From Saccharomycopsis fibuligera x Saccharomycopsis cf. fibuligera (taxonomy: Eukaryota; Ascomycota; Saccharomycetes; Ascoideales; Saccharomycopsidaceae), in the NCBI GenBank assembly GCA_001936135.1, contig CP012809.1, positions 3,273,501 to 3,337,500 on the forward strand: a stretch of DNA of 64,000 nucleotides, written 5' to 3'. The position numbers and the translations under genes were made by a program. The notes beneath the pieces were generated by a model, which saw nothing but the letters and a program-made list of their open reading frames with translations, ran no database searches and was not told where the DNA came from. Positions 40,248 to 51,445 of the stretch are shown here, in pieces (position 1 is the first letter of the stretch; the number at the start of each line of letters is the position of its first letter).

Positions 40248-42596
40248 TCACACTAACTCCTTATAGCTGACTTTTCTTATTGGATAGTCGTACAACTTGT
40301 AATAGTCCACCAATTGGTCACCACTGTAAGTTTGCCCATTATCTGCTGATGGGATTCTAAAGAAATTTTTGATGCTGGTTTTGGATTTGGACGTGTTGCC
40401 TAAACACCAAAACTCCAAGCAGTTTAATTTAAGCCCAAAGTTGAAATGACTTGCTCTGAGGCGTTTCTTGTGCTTAAAAGTGTGCACAAACTGTGATATG
40501 CCAATTAATTTCAAGAACAGACCGCAAGCTGAAATCTTCATATTCTTAAAGCTAAGCAAATCTGCTTTGCCATTACCGTCAGCGGCCTTATCGCTACCAG
40601 TAGCGGCAAGAGTGGTGCTAGAGTCAGCGGTCTCATTATTAACAGACCCATTGTCCATAGTCTCGCTGATACTGTAATGATTGCTTGGATTTTCAAGTTC
40701 AGTGAGCAATTCAATAGGCACCGGTGAATAGTAATAATCATCATTTGGTTTAGTCAAAACGGAAGCCTCATAAGTGGTCAAATTTTTGGAAATTTGGTAG
40801 AATTGAGCAAAAATCAACACAAATACCCAAATTGCCTGGAATAAACAAAAGGCAACGAGGATAAATAACGGGAAAGAGTCCGAGTAACCGTTACACCAGC
40901 TGCTGCTCAAAATTGTGCAATCATTATCAGGCACCGGATTATAAACCTGGAAAGGTGTATGCGGTGGTCTTTTCACTGTTCTGACCTTGCCATCGGTGGA
41001 ATAAACAAACTGAGCAGCAAACGCTGAAACGTAGTTGAAGTATTCTGTACACAAATAGGTGAATGTGATTATGGCAGCTTCTAAGGACAAAACAAAAAAA
41101 ATAAAAAGTTTGTGGTTTCTGAGCCCAATGTCATTGTACACCCATGGACAAAAATGGTCAAACCTGGCCACTAAGCCATTAGAAAAATGTGAGTATTTTG
41201 AGCGCAAAGGTCTTCTAACAAATGTATGGATGCAAAAATTCTTGGAATCAAACTTGCCCAATTTGATCAACTCCGCCACTTGCGAGATTGTTTCATTCTT
41301 GAGCTTTTCATCAATGCTAGTCAAGTTTTGATTCTCTTCGCTGTCTGTATTATTATCGGCCTCTTTTATACCTTCAGCGGTTTGGGCAATCTTTGGATCC
41401 CACGGTTTGATTGTACCAGGGTTCAAAAACATTGACTTGAAAAATGTGAAAACCACAACGGAGGCTAGAAGAGAAAATAAAATATTTCCAAATATGTGTG
41501 TTTCTAAAGTATTTGGCAAGATGTAAAGCAGCCAATTGATTATAACCCAAGCGGCCACTGAAGAGAAAATTCCTGATAAAAGCGGCGACTTGAGCATCTT
41601 CTTTTTTTCGTTTATGTAGCTCGGGAGAATTAATTTAGTTAAAAAGAAATAGGTAATAACGTATAGTCCCACGTTAAAAAATATTGTTTGGAAAATGTTG
41701 TAATAATCTGAGAAAAACTCCAATGTTAGTCCAGTAACAATGTAAGGGACCAAAAAAGTAATTACTTTTGGTAATTTTGGATTTTTAGCAAAAATATCAG
41801 GTACGTGGATATCATTTCCGTCAACGTCCTTGCCGCACTCTTTAAGTGCTTCTTGAAATATTTTCAAATGACCCATATCGATAGCGATATCAAACGCAGT
41901 CTTGCCGTCGTTTGTCACCAAGAATATGTTAGCATTAAACTTTATAAGATTAATCAAGCATAAAGAGCTAGCTTTGATTAACGACCAATGCAAAGAAGTG
42001 AATCCAGTGTTGTCAACTTTATTCACTGTGGCCCCAAACTTGAGCAACGCCTCAACCGAAAGCGCATCGCCCTGATAAGCGGCCCAGTGTAAGGCGGTTC
42101 TTTCACTGGGATCAATGCTATCCACCGGCACATCCGTCATCATTAAAATGTAGATGACAAGCATGATGTTAGAAGAATGTACTGCTAGAAGCAAGGAGTT
42201 GAAACCTTGGCCATCGCATTCTTTTGGATCAGCGCCATTTTTGATCAAAAAGTCCACAATGTACACTAGCCCATACCGACATGCCCAATGTAAAGGGGTA
42301 GCATTCAAGTCGCCCCCATGATAGTCCACTATAGCACCCTTAGAGACTAAATATCGACATACTGAAAGTCTATTGTTAATGGCGGCCCAATGAAGAGCAG
42401 AAATATTGTCTTCAAGAAGATCATTAGCTGACGCTACACCGCTGTCAAGAAGTTCCTTCACAGTGGCCAAATCACCATTTTGACAAGCTATTATTAACTT
42501 CTGCACAACTTCCTGTCTTGTGTTAGCGTTGACGGTGCCCAGCTGATTATTTATCGTTATGACAGAGTCAGTCCTCTCGTGTTCGCTGGTATCCAT
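40248..42596 (-). CDS. AKR1: Palmitoyltransferase Akr1 (ankyrin repeats, DHHC-CRD)
   Basis: 782 aa, close to the 764 aa of S. cerevisiae Akr1. Five or six ankyrin repeats (about 30-255; ISALHWAAINNRLSVCRYLV, TPLHWACRYGLVYIVDFL) are followed by transmembrane segments (about 280-395), the Cys-rich catalytic domain (about 445-500), further membrane spans and a cytosolic tail. The catalytic motif reads D480-H481-F482-C483, where Akr1 normally has DHYC. Akr1 palmitoylates peripheral membrane proteins such as casein kinase Yck2 at the Golgi and influences pheromone signalling and endocytosis. One CTG codon is present (residue 19, non-conserved). Confidence 0.95.
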   Translation of the reverse strand: MDTSEHERTDSVITINNQLGTVNANTRQEVVQKLIIACQNGDLATVKELLDSGVASANDLLEDNISALHWAAINNRLSVCRYLVSKGAIVDYHGGDLNATPLHWACRYGLVYIVDFLIKNGADPKECDGQGFNSLLLAVHSSNIMLVIYILMMTDVPVDSIDPSERTALHWAAYQGDALSVEALLKFGATVNKVDNTGFTSLHWSLIKASSLCLINLIKFNANIFLVTNDGKTAFDIAIDMGHLKIFQEALKECGKDVDGNDIHVPDIFAKNPKLPKVITFLVPYIVTGLTLEFFSDYYNIFQTIFFNVGLYVITYFFLTKLILPSYINEKKKMLKSPLLSGIFSSVAAWVIINWLLYILPNTLETHIFGNILFSLLASVVVFTFFKSMFLNPGTIKPWDPKIAQTAEGIKEADNNTDSEENQNLTSIDEKLKNETISQVAELIKLGKFDSKNFCIHTFVRRPLRSKYSHFSNGLVARFDHFCPWVYNDIGLRNHKLFIFFVLSLEAAIITFTYLCTEYFNYVSAFAAQFVYSTDGKVRTVKRPPHTPFQVYNPVPDNDCTILSSSWCNGYSDSFPLFILVAFCLFQAIWVFVLIFAQFYQISKNLTTYEASVLTKPNDDYYYSPVPIELLTELENPSNHYSISETMDNGSVNNETADSSTTLAATGSDKAADGNGKADLLSFKNMKISACGLFLKLIGISQFVHTFKHKKRLRASHFNFGLKLNCLEFWCLGNTSKSKTSIKNFFRIPSADNGQTYSGDQLVDYYKLYDYPIRKVSYKELV

Positions 42597-42934
42597 ACTT
42601 CTAGGAGTGCTGTGTGGGCGTATGAGTGTGAGTATGGATGTGTTTGGCTTTAAGGGCGTTAAGACTTGATACGTTTTGGTGATTTGGCGTTGATTAATAA
42701 ATCAGAATCATGCTCCAAATTCTTTCCTTCGGGGGTCCCAACAGGGCGGGTGCTTTCGCTTTATAGTTCTGAGTAGGCCAGTGTACAGACTAAAATAGCG
42801 CCGAAAAAAACAACCCTCTTCTTACAAATTTCAATTCGTATTGAAAAGCCTACAATCTACATGACAACTAAATTAAATATTAAAAAATACTCTTGTTCAT
42901 TTCATTAACTATCAACAATCCTATTTTGTTAAAT
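42597..42934. other. Intergenic: AKR1 promoter / RPL17 3' end
   Basis: 338 bp, with no other element recognised. Confidence 0.6.
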
Positions 42935-43967
42935 TTAAGCGGAGGTAGCAACAGCCTTTTCTGGAGCCTTGGCAACAGCTTCTTCCTTTTCAGTCAAGAT
43001 GACTTCAATGTGGGATGGAGAAGATTCGTACTTGTTGATTCTACCGTGAGCTCTGAAGGTTCTTCTTCTTTGCTTTGGAGCTTGGTTGACTTGGATGTGG
43101 GAGATAATCAACTTAGAGGTGTCCAAACCTTTGACCTATAAAATTGGTTAGTATCAATAAAGAACATTCTTCCACCAGATAACAAACAATTGTTTTCAGT
43201 GGGAAGAATTTTTCTTCAATAATATATAGATTTATTCGGAGAGGAGGACATTGCCTCCTCTCGTTGCCCAAACTCAGTGCTGAACAGCTCTGGATTCATC
43301 TCCTAAAAGTTATCAACACAAAGATCATCCTTTACTTTCCATTTCTCAAATATCCTGCAAATTTAGACAAACTCATTAGTGTATAAACGCAAATGTACCT
43401 TTATACCTTACGGTACAAGACAATACCATTGCGATAGCAAAAGAAGACATGATCATTCTTATCCCAAATTTCTCTCTGAATAAATCATATTAATGAAAAA
43501 AAATCTTCCCGCTTTATAAGTAAAGAATTACATTCATGTTAAACGAGCAGTACCTAATACTGGAATATCCACTTTTAACTTTCGTTAAAAAATGGAAATA
43601 CTGCAGTGTTGTTCACAAATGTAACCTTTGCTTGTCGAAAGGGTACTCGTATACATACGTCAGCGTTAGCTTCAGCGTTCTTCAACAATTCTTGGATGAA
43701 TTTGACGGACTTAACAGGCCATCTAGCCTTGGTGACACCGAATTCTTTACCTTGAGCGGTTCTACCAATAGAAGAGTTAAATCTTCTGAATGGAATAGCT
43801 CTTTCGTGGTTAACAACTTGGTCCAAGTATTGTTGAGCTCTCTTCAATTCCCAACCGTTGATGGCTTGGGCAGTTTCTCTGGTGTTCTTGAAAGAAACTC
43901 TCAAGTAAGAACCCTTAGCTTTAGCAGATCTAGCTGGGTTAGAAGAAGTGGAACCGTATCTAGCCAT
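42935..43967 (-). CDS. RPL17: 60S ribosomal protein L17 (uL22), one intron
   Basis: Exon 1 is 43967-43659 and exon 2 is 43135-42935, joined in frame to give 169 aa. The 523-bp intron has a GTATGT donor, a TACTAAC branch point and a TAG acceptor. The sequence is unmistakable ([58 protein letters not shown]). uL22 lines the nascent-peptide exit tunnel. The C-terminus stops after EKAVATSA, about 15-20 residues earlier than the S. cerevisiae protein. The promoter carries a Cbf1 consensus site (44203-44212) and a Tbf1-like TAGGGCT (44227-44233). Confidence 0.97.
43136..43658 (-). other. RPL17 intron with two local hairpins
   Basis: GTATGT donor at 43658, TACTAAC near 43156, acceptor TAG at 43136. 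A perfect 9-bp stem with a 6-nt loop lies at 43239-43262 and a second stem at 43167-43208, near the branch point. These could shorten donor-to-branch distance or mark an intronic small RNA. Confidence 0.85.
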
Positions 43968-45994
43968 TTTTGATGATGTTTGTTGGTAATTAGATTATAA
44001 TCCTCGTTATTGATTATCAAAAAGGACAGCTTAAGAAGAAATAGGACTGAACAAAATTTTCAATATCTTTTTGCTCTCTTCTATTTTTTTTCCTCTTTTT
44101 TTTTTTTTACTCGACTTCCTCTGCGGTGGTGCGGAAAAAGAGAAAAATCTTCTGTCATATGACCTTTGAAGAAAATTGGGGCTATTTATCCGTCACGATA
44201 TTGTCATGTGATGTTGTTATACAGTATAGGGCTAAAAACAAAGCCACTATTGTTACAAGCGTACACAAGCGTTCACTATACTGCTTCCAAAGAAAGCTAT
44301 AGTGTATAGAGCTAGGGTAGTATTAAAGTTGGCCTGATATCTCGGCATTGACAAAAGACTTGTTTGCAGTGCTTGAATCTCAACCGCTGGGATGTGGTGC
44401 ATAGCGATGCTAACAGCATTATATCGTCTTTTGAACCCCTCTTGTTCGTTTATCTAAAGATTTAGCTGTTTTGAGGGTGTTCCGAATAGCTTTTACCTAA
44501 AGGTCTCTCAAATAGATAGAGTCAGGATGTGTTGATCATCAGTAAACTATTGTAATGTTTGCCAATGCTGGAAGCACCTACTGGCAACTTACGTTGGTGA
44601 TATAATATAAGTGCATCAACAGATGGTATGCGTTAACATGCAGATAACAAATAAACTGAGTATAAGATGACAACACTACAAAACTTTCCTGTGTAATTGT
44701 GTCTAGAATATGGGATGTATGAAATAATAAGGGTCTACGGTTTTCAAAAAAGTATAACAGTCTCCTGGACTTTCAAAAAGTCGCTTTAAGTTCTTCCAGT
44801 AAATCACCCAAAATAGATTAAGGGCACCGATCGGTTAAGACAACCCATCTCTGAGCGCCTCAATACTAAGCTGGAAAGCATGAGCGCAATCTTTCTATTA
44901 AAAGAAATTTTTCAGAATCAGAACCAGATTGGTTTCGGCAACCACTAAGAGTTTACGAAAAGCAGATAGTCTACTAGGTCATAGTGCCTATATGCTGTTT
45001 TGCTATTTTGAAGATATGGCGTGCAAAGACTGAGTGAGAAAACTATATCTTTGGTTGAATCTCAAATACGCTTCCTTCCAAGCCCCTTGGTCTCCCGATA
45101 CCATACAAAACTACCTTCCAGAATACGGGAATAATGAGGAAAAATTTAAGATAGCCACTTTCTCTACATTGATATGTACCAAATTTAACCACTAAAAGAG
45201 GGAATGAATGTAACTTTTAAAAAGATATTAGACACCATTATCTTCCATTTTCCTCAAGTTTAATGTAACGGTTTTAACACTTAGTATATTAAACTTTGGG
45301 CACTTAGTTTCAGCTAGTTGGAAAGCTATAGTTAACCTACAACAATGTCGGAATTTGTTTTTTAGATACCAAAGTGTAAGGCTGTTTCCTTAAAGAAGAG
45401 CTTCTTTTTCTTTTTTTTAACTTTATCATACATGCGAAGCAAGTAAAGGTGTTTCATATTAGTCCAACGATATAAGCTTTATTTTGTAAAGATTCTTAAA
45501 AGTGTCCAGTACAAGCCATTAATGAAGTTAATTTTCGGAAGACTTGTAAAATATGGAAGTTTGTTGCTGTGTCGGCATAACTGCGTGAACATGGGATGAA
45601 ATCATATGAGCACAAACTACTCTTATATCCAAATTGAAGAAACAAAACAAACACAAAAGCACGCAAAGAAGAGACAGTACGCTTAAGGTTTATGAATGGT
45701 TACTTTCCGTCCTACCCTTCATATTAGGATGGAAGGTCAATTTATATTGTATCAGATAATTTGTATGCCGTAAAATTCCTACAGTTGTTTATCTTTTATA
45801 TATATATAATTTTTTTATTAATTTGACTGTTTGTCAGAAATTTAAAAATTTTAATAGTATATGCTGCTTGAAAATACACACAAAACTGTTGAAAAATTGT
45901 ATATAAAAAAGATGCTCCACCGGTGGGCAGTCATAGTGCAAGAAATGAAAATTGTTGAGAATAGCTCAAAGTTATTAAAACGTTATTGGTGATT
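43968..45994. other. 2-kb intergenic: RPL17 promoter and protease downstream region
   Basis: The RPL17 proximal 300 bp carries the regulatory sites listed separately. The rest is AT-rich with a T run near 44095-44108 and TATATATATAA near 45798. No gene, tRNA or repeat family recognised. Confidence 0.5.
44203..44233. promoter_or_regulatory. Cbf1 consensus plus Tbf1-like motif upstream of RPL17
   Basis: 44203-44212 on the minus strand reads ATCACATGAC, a full match to RTCACRTGAY. TAGGGCT follows at 44227-44233. They lie about 236 and 260 bp upstream of the ATG. Binding is inferred from the known Candida RP-gene circuit. Confidence 0.55.
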
Positions 45995-47224
45995 TTAGAC
46001 AAGTTTTATGTTTGAGTCAGTAGTGTACTTAACTTGAGCCACACCAACCTTGTTAGCCTCAAGGTCATAATGAACATAAGCGCTTCTCAAGAATGCGTCA
46101 CCAAGAATGTAGTAGTCCGAAGTGGTCCCCATAACGCCAATTAAACATTGGTTCAAAAAAGTTTTGTCTTTTTTTCCGTTGATATGATACAACAAGCTCT
46201 TGAATGGCACTTTGATAGTCTTATCACCAAATTTGAATTCAAAGTCCTCGCCTTTTTTGTCGCAGCTTGTGAAGTAAGCATCGACAAATGGAATTTTGTG
46301 GCCGTATTTTTTACCGAACTCAGTAGCAATGTCCTTTGGAGCATAGATCAAAGTGGTTCCTGAGTCCAACAATGCTGGGTAAGTTTTGCTGGCCAATGAT
46401 TTTCCATCTTGTTCAATACTGTCCAAGTTAACAAAAAATGCTACTGGTTTATCGGTTTTTGCGCCGGAATCGTCAATGTTAACCACGTCTAATAACTTCA
46501 AGTCACCTTCATATTTGGCCTCGTCAATGGCACCAAACAAAATCAGACCAGCGTCTGCATCCAATGAATTCAAGTACAAGGAGTATGCATTCTTGTTAAT
46601 CAAACCTTGCTTCTTTAATTGAGCTGGAAAGTTATCGTATTCGTCATTGTGGTCTTTCCAGGCACTAGCTTCGTTACCAGTGTACCCAACACCCATGATG
46701 GCTTGTTTTGCGGTTTGGTTGGTGGCATATCCGAATCTCAAATCTTGGACAGTTGCTCCACCAAGAGAAACAGTTTCGGAAGCCCAAACGCCAAGAGCCG
46801 TTGATCCGTCACCGTAACCAATCTTAAAACCGTCTTGGAGTTTTTTGTAAGTGCTAGACTTACGAGCATCGAAAGTACCACTGTTGGAAGTTGTGTTGTA
46901 TGCAGGCACCCACAAGTCACTGGAGCCAGTGTCAACATCAATTTTGATTTTTTGTCCAGGAGTACCAATTTCCATCTCAGCAAGGTAAAGGGCATATTCA
47001 TTCTCCAATTCAAGATTGATTGGAGATGCTAAGGATTTTCTGACACCACCGAGGGTTTTAGTGGTGCCGTTTTTGGCATCACTGTTGTATCTCACAACAT
47101 TAAAGTTAAGTTGAAGTGGAGCCTTTGTAGCATTTTGTTGAGATTTTGTGCTCACTGGGACAGCAGAAGTAAAAGAGGACAAAGAGACAAGAACAGAAAG
47201 GAGGACTGTACTGGAAAGCTGCAT
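45995..47224 (-). CDS. Secreted aspartyl protease (candidapepsin-like)
   Basis: 409 aa. A signal peptide (about 1-21) and a propeptide (to about 65, possible processing after VRK) precede a pepsin-fold domain. Both catalytic motifs are present: D98-TGSSDLWVP and D287-SGTT. The flap Tyr is in IGYGDGS at 137, and a C-terminal disulfide pair is likely (C in YFTSC and C in FLNQC). There is no GPI-like C-terminus, so it resembles soluble candidapepsins rather than yapsins. The expected role is extracellular protein degradation for nitrogen. A 4.2-kb gene-free region lies upstream, with a CACGTG at 47791-47796. The substrate is unknown. Confidence 0.93.
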   Translation of the reverse strand: MQLSSTVLLSVLVSLSSFTSAVPVSTKSQQNATKAPLQLNFNVVRYNSDAKNGTTKTLGGVRKSLASPINLELENEYALYLAEMEIGTPGQKIKIDVDTGSSDLWVPAYNTTSNSGTFDARKSSTYKKLQDGFKIGYGDGSTALGVWASETVSLGGATVQDLRFGYATNQTAKQAIMGVGYTGNEASAWKDHNDEYDNFPAQLKKQGLINKNAYSLYLNSLDADAGLILFGAIDEAKYEGDLKLLDVVNIDDSGAKTDKPVAFFVNLDSIEQDGKSLASKTYPALLDSGTTLIYAPKDIATEFGKKYGHKIPFVDAYFTSCDKKGEDFEFKFGDKTIKVPFKSLLYHINGKKDKTFLNQCLIGVMGTTSDYYILGDAFLRSAYVHYDLEANKVGVAQVKYTTDSNIKLV

Positions 47225-48402
47225 GTTGAAGTGCTAAGATTTTGGTAAAGAACGTGAAAAGAAAATAATGAATGGAAAGTAATGATAAAAAAAGTAAGCT
47301 AGTGATAAAGACAATTGTAAAAATACTCAAGAATACCAAGAAAATAGAAAAGGCTTGGTGTTCCTTATATAGAAATTCATTTGCTAAATTAAAACTCGAG
47401 CATGCTGCTATAATTATCTTAAGCTCACACAGTGCTGTCATCAATGCCGTCTACAATTCCACAATCACTGTCAAAATTGAGAGTACAAGTTACCATATCG
47501 ATAAGTTAAGACAAGACATCAACACTAGTGGATTTTTTACCCGTAACTAGCTCTGCAAAGATGCCACAGCTGGCTGGCCATTCCGTGGAATGGGCTTTTA
47601 ATTTTATTAGGCAGTACGGTGAAAGGCAATACTAGTGTTACCATACAGATACTCTAGCTAGTGGCAGCGCCCATGGGAATTCCAACGGCACCTCATGTTG
47701 GGACTAGTCTGTCCTTATTGGCTGTGTGCCTGTGGGTGCATGAGCTTTTGCCGTTGTTCGTACTACAGAAATCATAGAATAAAAGCACAGCACGTGCCCA
47801 ATTACTTACCCTGTGCTCTCCACGGTAGCTAAAAATTTTCACTGTTTTTGCTGGCAATTCCCTTTTTTACTATAAAAATTTGGTCTCACAGCAGTACTAC
47901 ACTATCCTTAAACTCTTTCTTTTTCTTTAATAGTTAGTTACTATCAACCATAGACTCTTTAACCGTTAGAGTATTAATGAATATACACTAATATTGTATG
48001 TGATATCACCTTTTACTTTTCCAGTAATACTTACTACTGTTCTTTGTTCTATGTTTCTGTTTGGATGTTGTTGAAAAGATGATGACCAAAAAAATTTTAC
48101 AAACTAGAGTTTCTGAGAATTTCCTTGATTAGAAAGTTTTTTCGTTTGTCTGATGTATACTATCAATTCATCAACCGATTCATTTGAGAGTGCTTTTATA
48201 ACATTACAGCAAAGCGCTCGATTGAAAATGGACAGTAATAGTGCGCGTATTAACTGGTTTTAATAGAGTTTGTTACAATTATTGGTTGACCATTCACTAA
48301 CGTTCACTAGATTTCTATTTTTGTTTCTTTCCGTATGAGGTTAGCTTGTACAGATGCTTGTAAATAATTAATTCGGGTACCAAACAGTTGGTCTTTCTAA
48401 AT

Positions 48403-48545
48403 GGTATGTTTATCATGAACTTCAAATGCTTTCACATCCTACCGCCAAGATATAAAGTTTATGTTAAAGTGATGAAAAAACATTATAAGTTGGAATTACC
48501 GACTGAATCTTCTATGTCGACAAAATTTTGGCACCTCTTCTGATA
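48403..48545. repeat. Diverged direct repeat, copy 1
   Basis: The core at 48469-48545 matches copy 2 with a few mismatches and small indels (shared blocks TTGGAATTACCGACTGAAT and GGCACCTCTTCTGAT). It contains a short ATG frame (48416-48544, about 42 codons) ending in FWHLF. Confidence 0.85.
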
Positions 48546-48729
48546 CATTGTCTTTTGCAAATATTTAATAGTTTGGGTATTAATACCTTGGTGTATGGGA
48601 TGTGAGGTATAAGCTATTATATGTTTATGAAACTATTGAAAGCAACGTTTTTACTAATTGTATTCAGATTTTAGAATAACAGTGTTGATATAGCAAGGAT
48701 AGTATACCAGGTTTTGTCTAACACTAAAA

Positions 48730-48872
48730 GGTATGTCATAACTTTGTGAACAAATTCAAAAACCGTTTTCGTGGATTGTTTCGTTAGTTTTAAGTGATGA
48801 AGAAAACTTTACGTTGGAATTACCGACTGAATTTTCATTATGTCGACAAAATTTTTGGCACCTCTTCTGATT
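48730..48872. repeat. Diverged direct repeat, copy 2
   Basis: Core at 48793-48872, 325 bp after copy 1. The reading frame of copy 1 is broken here by small indels, so any coding role is lost or the element is non-coding. Confidence 0.85.
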
Positions 48873-51445
48873 TACAATAAAATAATAAATTTATTTATTA
48901 TGCGATTAGAATCATTGAAGCGAAGCGGTTGTGAAGAGCTAGAAGATTTACTATCCAGTAAATTCTTATAAAGAATACTTATAACTAACATTGATTAGGT
49001 AATTATCATTTCTAAAGTAATTTTCAATTACATCTATTAGCCATCTTTAAGTCTTAATGATGATTTATGCACTGGGCACCGATAAAAACTAAACATGAGT
49101 GACAATGCTTTTTGGTGGGCCTCAGAAACCCACTTGAACTGATCTTTATTAAAGAAATGGCTATTGATTTCTTTTTACTCTCCTTAATTTGTTTGAACAA
49201 TGTTAAGCTAACAAATGATAAACAGATGTCGGTACAAAATCACTATTTTAAACCAGCTTTGGCTTAAGTCCAAAGTTAGAACTATTTGTTTCACACTTTG
49301 TGTTGAAAAGGTATGAGGTATGTTACTTTGAGCCCAATTAAACATTGGCAGCACTTTTCTAATTCTATTCGATCTCTTATTAGTTTTCTTACGGTGATGA
49401 TATTCTTTAGATGACGAGTCAGATTTCGGGATACCCGATGATGATAACATCTTTTTTTAACCATTCATGCATTTCTGAGATTTTACAAAATAAGATTACG
49501 AATTAATGATTGAGTAGAATTTAGAATTCTTATTGGTTAATTGTGATGTGACAAATAACTAACATCTTTAGATTTTTTTGAGATTATTGTATTATTACAC
49601 CAGTTGGCGCTGTTTGAATATATATTCAAATAGAGGTGTTTCATTTTGGAACGCCCTCTTTGCAGAAGATGAAATAACTTAAAATTGACAAGCATATGTC
49701 AGAATCTTATTGAAGACAACTTTTAAGTCTGATGCCTTTTTTACTTGACTGGGTATTATTGAATTCTATGAGCTCCGATTCAGGACATTGGTAGGGTTGA
49801 TGTTTACCAGTTATTTGCCAACTATTGTGTGTGTTCCATTCAATCCAAATTTGAAATGTACTCGTTTACTAACAATTACCCAAGAGAAGGCTCTTTTTTG
49901 AACATCCAAAACATTAAGCTTCATTGCTTATTCTGTTTTCCAGGGATCATTTCAAGGCTGAAATGTCTTGGTAATCATATTGGCAAATGGTATGTTATAA
50001 CTTGGTTTAGTTTTTTTACTATCCAAACGCATGCATCAGATTTTTCTTTGTTTTGCTTGCTTGATTGATTTTTAGTATATGATGATTTTTCCAACTCACG
50101 ACGGTCAACTGTGCTAGGAGTATGTTAACTCTCAAGCTTTGATGATAAGCGCCTGTGACAAGGCCCGGATCCTGAAACACTAAAAGTCAAGAAAGCAAAG
50201 CAAATCAAAGTAAAGTGAAGTGAAATGTGTTATGGTGTTATGCTTGGACATTTAGTTATCACGTTGACTGTGATATTGCCATGCATTTGTTTTTGTCTAT
50301 CGTCCTTTTGTTTCTTTTCTTAGTATAAGGTTGTGTGCCCTTGGCGCGGAGATTTCCAAAAGTCGGGGAAATGCGTACTCAAACTATTTTGTACCATGGG
50401 GAAGAAGCAAGAGAATGCATTCTTATTATCTTAATTTTTAAGTTTTTTTAGAGTTCTAGCTTACTAACTGATAAATACAAGATTTTTTTATGTTTTTTTC
50501 TATTGTTTTAAAATTGTTTTTTATCTTCCTATACGAAACTTTTAAACTTTTGCGCGGAGCAAGCAATTATAGGCCGACCGACACAGGGCTAAGTTTATGA
50601 GCTTGGAGCTGCTGCGGTTTTTTTCTTGACATTATGCAGGCAAATTTTCCCTCGAATTAATTTTCTAATTTCTGCATTCCAATATCCAGCAACTTGGAAC
50701 ACATCAAACGGCATTGTACTAAAGATTGATGATATACATGCATGGCCCATCTATCTGTCTTGATTCTATTGTTGAAATGTATGTATATTAATTTTGTTTT
50801 GCTATCTGACAAGAAAGCCGGCCAACTGCTGGCTACTGATCAAACTGATAAACACTAGGACAGGACAACAAGGGTCACCTAAGTAGTACGTTTATGAATA
50901 TTAAGATGATGAACTCAACTACATTTTCACAATCCTATAGCGTGAGTGATTCAAAATAAAATTCGATTTGCATGTCAGTCTGATTATTATCATTTAACAT
51001 ACTTTAGGTATATCTTCAAGTTGTCCTTATTATGTGTTCCTCAGTTAATTAATAAGCCAGTGGGGAGTTTTGGCGAAAGAATATTCAATCTTGATTTTTT
51101 ATTCTGATTTATAACTAACATAACAAAAGTTTGCACAACGTTTAGAGATAGAGCAGATTAATAAAAGTTTGGGTGCTATTGGGTATTATTTAAAGAACTA
51201 AATTGGAAAAAAAATGTAAGTTATAACAAGAAATAGTAAATGAAGAGAACTTAGAGCATAAAATCGTAAATCATAATAGGGGAGTAATTTGTAGAGCGAA
51301 CAATGATAGATGAAAAGTATTGATAAGCATCAAGCAGCATGAAATAAATAATTAACAAACGAAAACATGATTAATAAAGTGTAGATATAGATAGCAATTT
51401 CTAACTGCAAAAAGCAACCACTCAACTTAGAAACGACAAAAATAT

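Larger units (their letters stand above)
47225..51445. other. 4.2-kb gene-free AT-rich interval
   Basis: The largest gap in the window. The first 0.6 kb is probably the protease promoter (CACGTG at 47791). A diverged direct repeat lies at 48403-48545 and 48730-48872. Short frames at 49208-49450 (minus) and 49829-50068 (plus) are not convincing. No tRNA or known transposon recognised. A centromere or a long regulated promoter are both possible. Confidence 0.5.

Noticed and set aside
48403-48872. Intact LTR retrotransposon
   Set aside because: The direct repeats are only 325 bp apart, diverged, with no gag/pol coding sequence, no clear TG...CA ends and no primer-binding site.
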